Shown here piece by piece: positions 37,944 through 47,100 of a DNA stretch of 64,000 nt. The notes below the pieces were generated by a model. It worked only from the letters and a program-made list of their open reading frames with translations. It was not told where the DNA came from and did no database searches. A program made the translations under genes and the position numbers. Each line of letters begins with the position of its first letter. Positions within the stretch are counted from its first letter, which is position 1. Source of the stretch: Sipunculus nudus (lineage: Eukaryota > Annelida > Sipuncula > Golfingiida > Sipunculidae); the NCBI GenBank assembly GCA_026874595.1, contig CM049309.1, positions 5,726,576-5,790,575 on the forward strand, written 5' to 3'.

Positions 37944-39289
37944 ATTGTTATGAAACAGTTGACATGGAAATTCAAGACAATCTTAGATTCTTATAACAAT
38001 AAGCCTAGAATTTCAATATGGAATGTCCCCAAGATAATATTATAATGTATTACCTGATGCAAATCAAATGAACAGAAATGAAACTTGATAGATATTTACG
38101 TTTTTAAAACATTTTTATGTTATAATTTTACTAGCGTCTGGTAAGATTAAACAACATTACATGCACAGTCGGATGTGTGTGTTTACCATACTAAAATTTT
38201 CCAAGTGTTCCACAATAAATGCATCGTGATACGCTGATATAAGTGATAGAATGTGTGACCTGTGCCCGAGCGGTTATAAGTATCGATCCCACGAATTGTC
38301 AGAACCATAGTCCGTCCCACCAAAGGCCGCCCATCGGGATTTTGGCAATAATTTGAACATGCTGATATTTTAATCCATTGTGTTACAATGGCAGGAAACC
38401 ATGTGCATTCCGGTAATAGAGAGTGAAAGATTTTGAATTGTTAATTGTATACTTTACGACTTTCCAGATGTTTCCTTATATAATCACCTAACAGGATGGT
38501 GTCTTTTAGCTGACAATGAATTTTATCATATTTATGATACCAAGTGCTACAATAATCCAATCCATGCCTGTCAAAAAGTGTCCATTTCCTGTCATTTCAG
38601 TCAATATGTCGTGACAGAAACAGATTGTTTTCTCAGATAATAAATAATTCTTTGCATCATATGTTTTTTTATTAATAACCGGGGTTCCTAGAGTGCCTGG
38701 TTGAATTACTGCAGGTAATGTTAAGAAAAAAAATGATTTTGTAAGTAAACAATAAAAGTCAAAAACCGATTGGCGTTCTTTGAAGGGACATAACACACCC
38801 TTGTAGTTATATTCTCACACGATTATATTCAAAGGACCTACCACGAGCATGCGCACTGCACGTAACGGTCGTCTGCTGTGGTTCGGGTCCTTCGAGCCAG
38901 CATGGCTTGTTTTGTTACATTAAAGCAAATACATGCAACAAACACACCAAGGACACTACTTATAATGATAAGACGGGATTATTTACTTTCATCATTTAAT
39001 TGGGTGATAAATAGTTTCTGATATAAAGAACCCGAACTGTTGGTGTTAAACATCGCCAAAAGATATCGCTAGTTAGTGGAAAAGGTCTGGGGGGGGGGGG
39101 GGGGGGGGGGACAAATGTCACTATTAGCCATACAAAATTACAATCTGTGCAAAATAAATAACGTGTAACGTGAAGTGACAGCTTACCTTGAGGTACATAG
39201 GTGACTCCTCCCATAGTGTATGGTGATTTGGCTGTACTGGCCCCAAGAACAATACAAATCACCAAGAGATGTTCATTTTGAAGGCCCAT
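17638..39289 (-). CDS. Gene B: MACPF-domain type I transmembrane protein, complete
   Basis: Complete gene of 17 coding exons: 39289-39187, 36917-36768, 34784-34553, 34307-34232, 33588-33415, 31229-30725, 29210-29048, 28396-28296, 27739-27624, 26747-26662, 26025-25973, 24071-23875, 22461-22338, 21489-21374, 20474-20363, 19459-18600, 17757-17638. They sum to 3288 nt, 1095 residues plus stop, with all phases consistent and all GT-AG. Order: signal peptide (1 to about 20), polar segment with coiled-coil character (35-84), MACPF (about 100-413; FGTHF at 280-284), polybasic site K451-R457, ectodomain to about 1020, TM about 1028-1050, and a 45-residue acidic tail. MACPF proteins oligomerise into membrane pores. 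With a C-terminal anchor the layout recalls perforin-2/MPEG1, but that protein is shorter and usually intronless, so I give no gene symbol. Head to head with gene C. Probable role, inferred: innate immune effector at the plasma membrane or in vesicles. Confidence 0.9.
18600..19459 (-). CDS. Gene B exon 16: juxtamembrane module and TM helix
   Basis: Acceptor GGTGTTCTGTAG before 19459, phase 1 in; donor AAG|GTAAAT, phase 0 out. It encodes residues 770-1056: a cysteine-containing start, the two-cysteine module (CNEDQII ... LPCAVP), then a 23-residue hydrophobic helix ending IYFCHYNKK. Matches gene C exon 16 and the second part of the gene A exon 4145-4911. Confidence 0.9.
19560..19745 (+). repeat. 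dispersed repeat family R5, copy
   Basis: Shared with 22020-22300: GATCCAGAT, TTGTTxCTTGTATCA, AATGTTGCTAxCA, the runs of ACAGACAAACAAA type, CAACxCCGxCAAA and a terminal GGAGGTAAT. It lies between exons 15 and 16 of gene B. Confidence 0.6.
20075..20338. mobile_element. pogo/Tigger-like MITE, decayed
   Basis: The left end reads CAGTAGAGCTTCATAAATCC after a TA. The right end, reversed, reads AGCGTCGTTTATCCGAAA, an imperfect terminal inverted repeat of the CAGT...ATCCGAA type seen in pogo-like elements. No open frame. It abuts exon 15 of gene B. Confidence 0.45.
20363..20474 (-). CDS. Gene B exon 15: WGYEAPEIL module
   Basis: Acceptor CCCCTCTTGCAG, phase 0 in; donor ACTG|GTAACT, phase 1 out. 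Residues 733-769 contain VFWGYEAPEIL, matching FWGYEAPDVL in gene C and YWGYLAPDVL in gene A. Another acceptor upstream (exon start 20590) would keep the exon open but would break the match with exon 14. Confidence 0.83.
21374..21489 (-). CDS. Gene B exon 14: SYPAEFSF module
   Basis: Acceptor TTTTTTCCAG, phase 1 in; donor CTCCAG|GTCAGA, phase 0 out. Residues 694-732 include LSYPAEFSF and aligns with SSYPVELSF of gene A. The intron between this exon and exon 15 is absent in A and C. Confidence 0.83.
22020..22300 (+). repeat. dispersed repeat family R5, copy
   Basis: Second copy of the 19560-19745 repeat: TTGTTCCTTGTATCACTGCGG, TTGAGTAATGTTGCTAGCAGAC, AAACCAACACCGTCAAAG and CGTGGTGGAGGTAATTATTC. 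Located in an intron of gene B. Confidence 0.6.
22338..22461 (-). CDS. Gene B exon 13: short cysteine-containing ectodomain exon
   Basis: Acceptor GTATTTTTAG, phase 0 in; donor GATG|GTAATT, phase 1 out. Residues 653-693 include SFTCNSNGPSSC and match gene C exon 14 and gene A exon 3105-3252, although shorter at the start. Confidence 0.8.
22649..22694. repeat. (TA)n microsatellite
   Basis: About 46 bp of TA repeat in an intron of gene B. Confidence 0.95.
22815..23012 (+). repeat. dispersed repeat family R6, copy
   Basis: CCACTTCAGTTTAG, GGTTCACGATCCCGGCTCTT, TATAAGACATTTC and a TCGTAATxxCGxGATTTAC ending recur, in the same order, at 23665-23862. Size and lack of coding suggest a MITE or other short non-autonomous element. 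Confidence 0.65.
23265..23366. repeat. compound (AT)n(GA)n(GATA)n microsatellite
   Basis: Sixty bases of AT repeat pass into eleven or so GA units and then five or six GATA units, in an intron of gene B. Confidence 0.95.
23665..23862 (+). repeat. dispersed repeat family R6, copy
   Basis: Second R6 copy, beginning AAAACCTCGCTTGACGGCC and ending TCGTAATTCCGAGATTTACC, immediately beside exon 12 of gene B. Confidence 0.65.
23875..24071 (-). CDS. Gene B exon 12: ectodomain
   Basis: Acceptor GATTTTTCACAG, phase 1 in; donor TTAAGT|GTAAGC, phase 0 out. Residues 587-652 contain a cysteine pair in PCAEEACD. Counterpart of gene A exon 889-1067 and gene C exon 13. Confidence 0.83.
25973..26025 (-). CDS. 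Gene B exon 11
   Basis: 53-nt exon, acceptor CTTACAG, donor GGGC|GTAAGT, phases 2 and 1. Encodes residues 569-586 with WTLCVPARP, matching QLCVLPV in gene C exon 11 of the same 53-nt length. Confidence 0.8.
26662..26747 (-). CDS. Gene B exon 10
   Basis: 86-nt exon, acceptor GTTTATTTCAG, donor AACAG|GTAAAA, phases 0 and 2. Residues 541-568. Same length and phase as gene C exon 10. Confidence 0.8.
27350..27590 (-). repeat. SINE, copy lacking the tRNA-like head
   Basis: Blocks GGAGGTAACCGCxTC, ACACGCTTCC, CCTGCGGGTCCTGGGT, CATACCACC and GAAAGGCGCACTC match the body of the SINE at 29490-29858 in the same order. The tRNA-like part expected at the right end is missing, so this is 5'-truncated. 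An open frame over it is a repeat artefact. Confidence 0.65.
27624..27739 (-). CDS. Gene B exon 9
   Basis: Acceptor GCATTATTCAG, donor TACCAG|GTATGG, phases 1 and 0. Residues 502-540 contain NYFQILPTV and GAKFRLNS, matching NFFQILPEA and GDKFRLST in gene C exon 9, possibly a beta-trefoil or similar beta module. Confidence 0.83.
28296..28396 (-). CDS. Gene B exon 8
   Basis: Acceptor CGTTTTCAG, donor TTCC|GTAAGT, phases 2 and 1. Residues 468-501 begin KYGDFIQL, matching KYGDFISL in gene C exon 8. Confidence 0.82.
28436..28720 (+). repeat. decayed minisatellite
   Basis: The phrase GTCAAxACAGxGAG recurs about six times (near 28439, 28496, 28546, 28588, 28642 and 28708), with ACGATACCAGCACGTT repeated at 28610-28680. 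Spacing 42-66 bp, strongly diverged. Confidence 0.5.
29048..29210 (-). CDS. Gene B exon 7: end of MACPF region and polybasic cleavage-like site
   Basis: Acceptor GTGACCTTCCAG, donor ATCAA|GTGAGC, phases 1 and 2. Residues 414-467 include a three-cysteine stretch, then PQKRRRRRRSVD: seven consecutive basic residues before Ser, matching the R-X-K/R-R consensus for furin-type convertases. Gene C has an equivalent site at the same place. Confidence 0.87.
29490..29858 (-). repeat. tRNA-derived SINE
   Basis: On the minus strand it starts with a tRNA-like head (29779-29858; box A TGGCTCAGGGGTAGAGC, box B GAGTTCGAATCTC) followed by a 280-bp body ending near GAGGCGGTTAACTCC. The head matches 7108-7182 and the body matches 27350-27590. 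It sits between exons 6 and 7 of gene B. Confidence 0.75.
30725..31229 (-). CDS. Gene B exon 6: MACPF signature exon
   Basis: 505-nt exon, acceptor TTTTTAATATTCAG, donor AAGT|GTAAGT, phases 0 and 1. Residues 246-413. YLEILHEFGTHF fits the MACPF pattern Y-x6-[FY]-G-T-H-[FY] exactly. A Ser/Ala/Gly alternating stretch (ISASAGGGYGAFSASISAS) is a likely second membrane-inserting hairpin. EFYVGGSAPGG ... W ... APIQYSL is the usual MACPF end. Same length as gene C exon 6. Confidence 0.93.
31619..31836 (+). repeat. minisatellite, 5 units of 42-44 bp
   Basis: Units start TTCTCTTAGAGAGTGCGCAA at 31621, 31663, 31707, 31751 and 31795, each followed by a GACAGAGAGAGGAGAxAAxC stretch. In the intron upstream of gene B exon 6. 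Confidence 0.9.
33415..33588 (-). CDS. Gene B exon 5: first MACPF membrane hairpin
   Basis: Acceptor CTATAATGACAG, donor TCTAAG|GTAACA, phases 0 and 0. Residues 188-245 begin AGVSASGSVFGASFQASFSA, an alternating small/hydrophobic pattern typical of MACPF transmembrane hairpin segments, then a charged stretch. Gene C exon 5 is two codons longer. Confidence 0.88.
33645..33710. repeat. (AT)n/(GT)n microsatellite
   Basis: TATAAATATA-type repeat followed by a short GT run, just upstream of gene B exon 5. Confidence 0.9.
34232..34307 (-). CDS. Gene B exon 4
   Basis: 76-nt exon, acceptor TTTGTTTTAG, donor TTTTCA|GTGAGT, phases 2 and 0. Residues 162-187 begin AKFVSSATI, matching AKFVASSSI in gene C exon 4 of identical length. 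Confidence 0.85.
34407..34560 (-). repeat. 22-bp minisatellite abutting the exon 3 donor of gene B
   Basis: Seven units of about 22 bp of the form ACAGATATATAATACCTATT (plus strand). The last unit, ACAGATATATCATACCTAG, contains the real donor. On the coding strand each unit reads (A)TAGGTATTATATATCTGT, a near copy of the true donor AG|GTATGATATATCTGT. Confidence 0.85.
34553..34784 (-). CDS. Gene B exon 3: MACPF N-terminal part
   Basis: 232-nt exon, acceptor GTATTTTACAG, donor CCTAG|GTATGA, phases 1 and 2. Residues 85-161 include NLGYIGRGYDIF, DPGFRLPVIDLPY and WRHTADGEYRVPDNVDVV, nearly the same as gene C exon 3. The GRGYD ... DPGFR pairing is common in invertebrate MACPF proteins. Confidence 0.9.
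36768..36917 (-). CDS. Gene B exon 2
   Basis: 150-nt exon, acceptor TTTTTCAACAG, donor GAAG|GTGAGA, phases 1 and 1. Residues 35-84: a Gln/Ala/Glu-rich helical segment (QANHSQRQDLGKISANA) shared with gene C exon 2 (QANHSHANDLGRFEAEA). Confidence 0.87.
37466..37551 (+). repeat. perfect 43-bp tandem duplication
   Basis: Units 37466-37508 and 37509-37551 begin GCAGTTTCAGCTACCGTAGT and are identical. In intron 1 of gene B. Confidence 0.95.
37905..37941. repeat. (TA)n(GT)n microsatellite
   Basis: Adjacent TA and GT runs in intron 1 of gene B. Confidence 0.95.
39187..39289 (-). CDS. Gene B exon 1: start codon and signal peptide
   Basis: ATG at 39289-39287, donor CTCAAG|GTAAGC, phase 1 out. A hydrophobic stretch (LLVICIVLGASTA) gives a signal peptide of about 20 residues, as expected for a type I membrane protein. 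An upstream in-frame TTG is not a likely start. Confidence 0.85.
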
Positions 39290-39626
39290 TTTACCCAAAA
39301 CTGACTATTCCTTGGACGAACACGACAGTTGACTCAAACCCCTAAAATGAACCTACAAGTATACACGCTGTGATTCATATGTTTACCGAGGTTCTGTTTA
39401 TTCTCCACACGGGACAGTATCTGTGACAAACTGATCATCCGAAAATTCCCAAATATTGTATTAGTCATCGCATAAGCGTCTCGGAATTCTGGCGACTAAG
39501 TGAATACAAAGATCACTTATGCAAGTCGATTCCCCACAAAGTACGGATATGAACCGCATGAGGTTATATCTGCCCAAACTGTGGTTGCCTAGATGGCATA
39601 TTGGTACGATCACAATGGGTGATGGT

Positions 39627-39920
39627 AAACATGTCGGTTAGCTCACCATGTAGTGGAATTATCCATTATCACACAGTGCAGTGGAAGCGTCCGCTAGCCG
39701 ACCAGTGGAAATACTCACAGACATGCGGTTTTATTTTCATTCACAATCGGTGAATGCAAACATGTCGGTTAGTTCGGCAGTGGAATTATCCAGTATCATA
39801 CAGTATAGCAAACGTTGTTCTGGTGCATGAAGCACTCACTGGGTATGGTCTTAATATGTGCTGCTGTCTGCTGATCAGTGGAAACACCCACAAACATCCG
39901 GTTTCATAATCATCAGTACC
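39627..39920 (+). repeat. imperfect tandem duplication in the B/C promoter region
   Basis: AAACATGTCGGTTAG occurs at 39627 and 39758, AGTGGAATTATCCA at about 39652 and 39780, and CAGTGGAAA followed by ACATxCGGTTT at 39703 and 39876. The order is kept with insertions in the second unit. Confidence 0.7.
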
Positions 39921-40000
39921 AAGAATCAATGCCTTCAGTTCATATGTGTGCCTTAAAAACCTGCGAGGTACTACCACAGGCAGTTAGGAAATTATAAATA

Positions 40001-40085
40001 TATCGTCTGCCTTGAACTGGAGTGTCGTCTGCTTTTAACTTAAGTGTCGTCTGCTCTAAAAGGTGTCGTCTGCTCTGAAGAGAAG
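40001..40085 (+). repeat. short tandem repeat in gene C leader
   Basis: TGTCGTCTGCT-type units at about 40004, 40022, 40045 and 40066, spaced 18-23 bp, in the presumed 5' UTR of gene C, 35-110 bases before the start codon. Confidence 0.75.
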
Positions 40086-40116
40086 TGCCGTTCGACCTGC
40101 TTCCCAGAAGGTGTCG

Positions 40117-40300
40117 ATGGGTCCTTTACTGAGACTGTGTTTGTTATTTCCGTGCCTGTTAAATGCTGGCAGAGGAATTGCCAGCAGTACGACAACGCTT
40201 CATCCGATTCTCGCTGCTGAAGAAACTAAGAAGGATGATGAACAACCCACCGCGCGAGACGGAAAACACAAGACAAACAGTACTCACAGTGACACAGGGG
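40117..40300 (+). CDS. Gene C exon 1: signal peptide
   Basis: ATG at 40117, then LLRLCLLFPCLLNAGRGIAS, a clear signal peptide. An upstream in-frame GTG is not needed. Donor AGGGG|GTGAGC, phase 1 out. After the signal it encodes a charged Lys/Asp/Thr-rich linker longer than in gene B. Confidence 0.87.
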
Positions 40301-41398
40301 GTGAGCAATTTTACGTTCAACCTTAAATTTAAAGTAAAAAAGTAATAAGTTTAAGGTTATCGTGAATCCACCTTATTCGGTATATTTGCATTATACAGGC
40401 CCCTGATCGAGGATTTAGGAAAAGGGGGGGGGGGGGTCGATTCTATTATGACTACTGATTAAAACCACAAAAAAATCCCTAGGTTCAGAAACGGAGGGGG
40501 GGGGGGTTGGGATTTCCAGGCCGTAACAATGGGTCTGAAACCCTTGAAAAAAGGTTACGGTGGCTAGAACGGATGGGGGGGCGGAGCGGTGGGGGTTCTG
40601 GGACCCCCCCCCCCGGGGGGGGGGGATCCGCTACTGTTATATGGGGCTGAAGTTCAGGAGCTTATGTTAAGTTCAGGGGCTTAAACAGACTTAATCCTTA
40701 TTATCGTTATACAAATTTGAGTTCAGATCTTAATAGTCTTCTACTGTACATTGCAAAAAAAAAATATATAAATCATTTATTAATTTAAATAAAAAATATA
40801 TTAAGTTATATAGGAAAATAAACGTCATTTAATCACTTTTTCTGGGCTTGATAAGTGTATGCAACGCCTCTGTCAAATATACCAAAATTCGTTAATCATT
40901 GACATACATAATTCATACAAAAGTGACTTCGAAGGCTAATATACTTCTAATCTATAATAATATAAATAATGTATAATAGTATTTAATGATTGAGAAATAT
41001 GTTATTGACTTATATTCAAATATGTTAATTTATATTCATTTATATTCAGTTAAATTAACGTCATTCCTGATGGTTTGTATAAGCAGTTCCAACACGGACA
41101 TAGTGTAATTAACATTAATACTGTTTTGGAAATGAGATTTTGTTATGGTTGGCCAGTGGCGTCAATATGGGGGATGGTGGAATTTTAGCAAAGGGGATTA
41201 TCAATGTATTCATCCCCCTGCTATCCAGGGAATAACAATTGAAATATTAAAAACGAAATATAATTATAATTAGAATTTGGATCCCTTTATGAGTTAACTA
41301 TGAATTGTTTCATATCTGATCCTGGTTTAGAATTAACCTATAATGGAAACATAATACCTTATTTTTTTAAATTAAATGTGTCATACAGACAATAAAAG

Positions 41399-41453
<55 letters not shown>

Positions 41454-41915
41454 ATTAATATATATATATATATATAAAGCTGCAAGTCATCATCTCCCCT
41501 CCCTAAACCTTGAAGATATATTGACGCCCCCATGAATGGCTAATTGAAAAGTTAAACAAATTGTAACAATCAAGTTGGTTATACATATCAGCAAATCTTT
41601 CTGCACGTACTCACTGCCAAGTTTGAATCACTTATACTGCTCCCTTACATAAAGTATCTGAAAACATACTCAGACATTTCATCTGCTTTAGTAATAAAAC
41701 CACGACGAAACTCAGATATGTAATATATCATTCACAGAAACACATAATGAAAGCAGAAATCGATCAAGAAAGGCATGTATACATCCACTAACACATCCAC
41801 TCTCTATCACAGGCAGGTAGCCACCAAAAGAATACCGATGATTAGCGCGAATCCTGACCCCGGAATAGATACACGAATGGTCCCATCTAGTAATGGCAAA
41901 GGATCTTGTAAAAAG

Positions 41916-41964
<49 letters not shown>

Positions 41965-42372
41965 ATGATCATCTATATTATATAAACTGTTTATGATCGA
42001 TCTTCTTGCCTGTATTTTGGTCCAGTTTATTTAATGCGGTCTCCATTATATGGAGAATGCATAACCTTGACCTGAAGCGCCAGTAGCTGGGCTTGAGCTG
42101 TACGTAAGGTTAACTCAATGTAAACACGGTAGGTTCAGTGTATGGCACAGACGCGCGCTTGGCTGGATCAAACAAACACTGGGATTTCCAAGTAAACAAA
42201 ATCACAGGTACGTCCCGGTGAGTTGTGAGCTGTGCCCAACCGTTCTTACCGACTGTTATCCCCTTGCAAAAAAGAGGGTATCACACTCTATATGGAGGTT
42301 TATATATAGGGCGGTGCAACGTCTGGAAGGCTCCTTTTTTCACTTTTCGAAAGAAATGTCAAATTTTAGTTT

Positions 42373-42413
<41 letters not shown>

Positions 42414-44073
42414 ATCCAGGGGGGGAGGGTCAAGGGGGTCTTGACCCCCCCCCCCTTGGAGCCGAAACAACCTTTTTTTCAGGATTCAAACCAATAACGG
42501 ACCCTAACTTACTTATCCGGACCAGAGGATCTTTTTTTTCTTTCAGTCTTCGGCTTGATCTTTCCCTTTCCAAAATTCTAGATCCGCCCCCTGTATATGA
42601 GAGAGAGATAGAGAGAGACTGAAAGAGAGTTTCATTTGTTTGATAATTATAACTTAAACATCATGTAATTTTGAAAGTAGGCCTATATTTGTTTCGTGTT
42701 TCATACTATGCACGCCTGTGGTTTTGATTAAAATTAAAACCAAAATGTATATCTTAAGTTTATTAAAATTTGAAAAAGACTGTATCAGGGTATAAATATT
42801 ATCAATTTGCACACATGATTCTGGAAATTCAATATTTAATATTTGGTGATTTTTTTGTGTTGAACAGTTTGGGATTAAAAGTAGGAAATTTTTCAAAATT
42901 CTGCATTGAAAATGCATATCTTATGTTTCATCTTTTTCAAAATTTCAGTCCCACATCCACCCCATTTTTCGCACCCTCATACTTACTTCATTTGCTGAGT
43001 GTGTACCCTAACTTTTAAGAAAGCTCCAAAGGTAAACACTGTGGGTAAAAGCCCAACGATCATTAAGTTTTAAAGTCAAATTTTTGAAAGTTCGTCTTCC
43101 TTGTGTGCACATTGACTGTGCTTGAGTTATGACAGCGTGATTGCCCGCTGTAACCGTCAATGCTATCAATGGTATTGGTCAACAAAACGCACAGAAAGCG
43201 ATATGTAACCTATAAATTAAAAAAGAAAAAAACTTAATAAATTTAATTTTGTTAGGAAAGACATTTAGTTCTTCCCTGGGTTGAGTAAAAAAATCAAGAT
43301 TTCAGCAGTGTCGGACTTAAAACTTGTACCAGTGACGGTTTGAAAGTGTGTCTGCACTACCTTACACTGGTGGGTCCGAACTTGCTCTCCCCCCCCCCCC
43401 CCTCTCTCACTCTCAAATTATCTCGCTAAACGTCGTAGTTAAAGGTTATTTTGCACTGCTCGTCAAATTTAATCGTTTGTTTGAGTAATGTCAGTTTTTA
43501 ATTGAATAAACAACAGTACACACTGATCTTTTTTATTAATCATGTTGGATGCCGGTTATGACAAAGCGGGTGATGAGTCACGGTCAGCTGAGCACAATTT
43601 TGAGCGGGGGCCGGTTTAACTGTGGCCTCTTTCCGAAGGGAAAACGGGTCCCCACTGGAGTGGAAACGGGGTTTCTTTTGAACGAACGACATACCAATTG
43701 CTCTCATTAACCTAGTAATGCATGTCTTCATTTGATGGACTCAGGTGGAATTGTCCCTGAGAAATCTATCGAGATTTATCTAAATATTTTCAACCACGAT
43801 TCAGATTAGTTGTTGTGTCATTGGGCAAACACCGCTTGTATGGATCTGACATTTGATATATGAGTCTTAAAGTTGTAAACTTTCAGTGCATTTTTACCGA
43901 ACAATCACTGATCTTTGGCTTATTTTCAGGTCTGTTCACAAATGAATTTTGATAAAATGTATAACTAGGAACGATTAATCAACGAATGTTTTAACCCAAC
44001 GAATAGTTTAAGGTCCCCCCCCCCGGTCGCATCTAGTACTCGCCGTCCTTTCGGAATTTCACTTAGTCTAATT

Positions 44074-44120
<47 letters not shown>

Positions 44121-47100
44121 TTTAATTGCCTTTGCTATAAGTGGATCAAGAGGGGGCGCCTCCGACGCGTGGCCCCCCGTTGAGATGCAATATCTCTCAA
44201 TTTTTTCTTATTTCCCAATTTTCGTGAATAATTTTCACTTTCCATATTTCTTTTTATTAATTAGCAATTAGATTTTATTAAAGTTATCTGCAGTTTATTA
44301 CTTTTTAATTCATTAGTTGAGGATGAGGATATTCATAAATAGCTGCAGAACAACTGCAGAGCACCAAGTCCTGGTTGGGGTCGACCCTGAACAAACTCAC
44401 GGCTCCTCTGGTGATACCGGTATAAGAACTCGCGATCTGTGCTCTTCGGAATTCTGTGTGCTGCCAAGACCACGGACCCCGGTTAAATGCAAAGTTTAAC
44501 ATAAGACTTCAACATATCAGTTATTTCACTCTGAGCATTAAATTTAAAAGATAATATTTTGCAAGTTATAAACGTAAATGCGTCTTTGCGCCATTGACTT
44601 TAACATCGACCCTTTGGCATTTCGACCAGATAACTGGTTCCAGAGTGTCTTTACATCGTTAGCATTATTTGTGTACTTTCTAATAATACCAATCATGAGG
44701 GAGAAAAGTTCCGTTTTAAACCAGGACATTGGTAAAATCCTCGGCATGTTTGTTGAATTTATGACCGCATAAACAAAAACATGATTTGCACGGGTTACAG
44801 GACGAAGACAGCTTGCATGCGATACAGGAAATGACCCGTATCCATGGAGACGGTGTTTCAGTTACGGTTGTGACCTCACATGTATACTTTTGGGTAAATT
44901 CGTCTTCTGAGTATAATATTGATATTATGGGCCGTTTACCACAATATGAATGCATCCAGATGCAAGACCACTGCGGTACATTCCTCCATATTACTTGTAT
45001 CACGTCTCGAGTAGGCTTACCAGCCCAGTTATCTGATTGCCTACTGAGTCGGGTTTTCATGGCTATTTAACATGTTGAAAACGATTGAAATTGTTTATCG
45101 CAATTTTTAAGAAATATAAATATTAAATATTGAACATCTCTCTAGTTTGACTACATAACGCAAATCATAAGACGCAAATTCTATAGTTTCATACACAAAA
45201 ATATATAACTCATAGTAATAATTATGATAATATATATATATATTGTTACGGGACCTAGTATCAACAGATCACGTAGTCGTGACGAGTATAAATTTTGTCA
45301 TGGAGAAAAAGAAATCAGATTTTGTAACACTAGGCAGCGTGAAATGTCTAGGGGAAGGAATAAAGAAGTCAGTGGGTTTTTTGTTAACAAATGATTATAT
45401 TTTATTCTTAAAACAATCCTAACATTACAATACACTAAATCAATACAATTACACAGTATAACAACAGTACAACAGCAATCAATATAATTACACAGTGTAG
45501 TAAATAAAGTGTACCGTTTCTGGATACCACCACTGTCACAGCGACAACAAGTCCTTTAAAACCAATAATACACGTAAACAGTTCAAATAGTCCAAATTAA
45601 AGCTCTTGTAATAATCCTGAAAGCAAACTGGAGACAGGTCGCACAACATTTTTAAAGAGTTCGTAGAATCTCTGATATTATTGTAATTATCGGATAGGTC
45701 ACAAAGCTGACTCACAATCTTCCGTGTTCACTGAAATATTTCTCTCTCCTCTCCCGACTCTAAAACACAGCCCCCTATTTATTACTTTTCATCCGAAAAT
45801 TCCAGAAAAATCTATTTCACGAAAAATCCAAAAGAACTCAACAATACATAATACACACGCCAAAGGAAAATTACAAGACACGCGCCTCATAGAGCGCGAC
45901 CAGCCGAGAAATTCCAGATTAGCACTGTGTCTATTCACGCCAGGGTCACACGTGGGCCGGCCCAGCTCGCGCGTCTCCCATAGCAACGGACAATGCTAGC
46001 GCTACACAGACAAATGTAAGACTGCTGCACACAATAAAAGAGACATCTGTAACAATAAATACATAATATCCCCCCCCCCCCCCCCCCCCCCGTTTCGAAT
46101 TTCCTCCTCCAATCCTGGCTACGCCTCAGCGTTCAATCGAGTTACTCGCTTGGAAACTGCAGTAAGTAGTAAACTAATTTATATGCCGTTAATTTATCTT
46201 TTTAGGGACAAATGAGCTTTATGGACTTTTAAATGACGTCAGGCGTTACCAACTAGGAGTTGCTGTTGCACAAGCCAATCACAGTCATGCAAACGATCTT
46301 GGCAGGTTTGAAGCCGAGGCTGACGTCGCAGAAGCGGAGCAGCGAAGACAAGAAGGTAAGATAATCCACACCATACTTAATATTTCTCTCTAACGTTTAC
46401 ATTGAGATGAGACAGGCAACTATATTATAACAACTTTGGTGGCACGGGCCTTTTGTCACGGAACTTATCGGTGGCCTCGCCTTGGAAACGCACTTCTTGG
46501 TCTTGAACTGCGGGAATGATGCAGATTATGTCCTCATGTGGGTGATAGTTCTTACAGCTATAGATATGTATAGATATGGTAACATAGCAAAGAATTACGG
46601 ATAATATACATCTTATTGTACACAAGAGACCACATGGCAGTGAGCTTTTCAGAGTGAATACCCGTACGGCGCCGCATACCTCGCCGTATCCCTCTCCTTA
46701 CACTTCATATATTTGATCATATTTTAGTTCCAACCGTATCTTTATCCGTGGTTGCATTTCTGTTCAATTGATGAACATACATTACTTAGAATACCCGTCA
46801 TATGGAGAAAAAAAATTTACGTTTCAGTATCACCGTAATGAGACGTTATATTATTAATATTTTTTTTTTAAATCGGTTGTGACGCAATAGTATGTATGCT
46901 TTTTCTTTACTTTCATAGGATCTGGAAGTTAAATTAAATAATCGATTTTTTCTTGATCAATGGTCATTTTTTTCTTTCAATCACCACACATGATTTAAAA
47001 CCGTAAGAAGTGAATACAGTTGAGGAAATGACGTGACCAACTGACAGATGTATTCATTAATCAAGCTGACCGCCTCTGATTTAACTGCGTGGTTAACTTT

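Larger units (their letters stand above)
39290..40116. promoter_or_regulatory. shared upstream region of genes B and C
   Basis: 827 bp separate the two start codons of the divergent genes B and C. It contains an imperfect tandem duplication (39627-39920) and a short repeat in the gene C leader (about 40001-40080). No clear TATA box on either side. Acting as one bidirectional promoter is inferred from the spacing alone. Confidence 0.6.

Noticed and set aside
40063-40116. N-terminal extension of gene C from an upstream GTG
   Set aside because: ATG at 40117 begins directly with a signal peptide, and the extension lies in the repeated leader sequence.
42218-42622. 134-codon plus-strand ORF in intron 1 of gene C
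   Set aside because: It reads through (AT)n, (GT)n and a poly-C tract; low-complexity artefact.
44317-44499. ORF containing a GDTGIRTRD-type peptide in intron 1 of gene C
   Set aside because: Such peptides typically come from translated repeats, and the surrounding DNA gives no gene structure. Not annotated as a protein.
44716-45070. Overlapping ORFs of 94 and 114 codons on both strands
   Set aside because: No recognisable motif, no splice links and opposite-strand overlap; probably chance.
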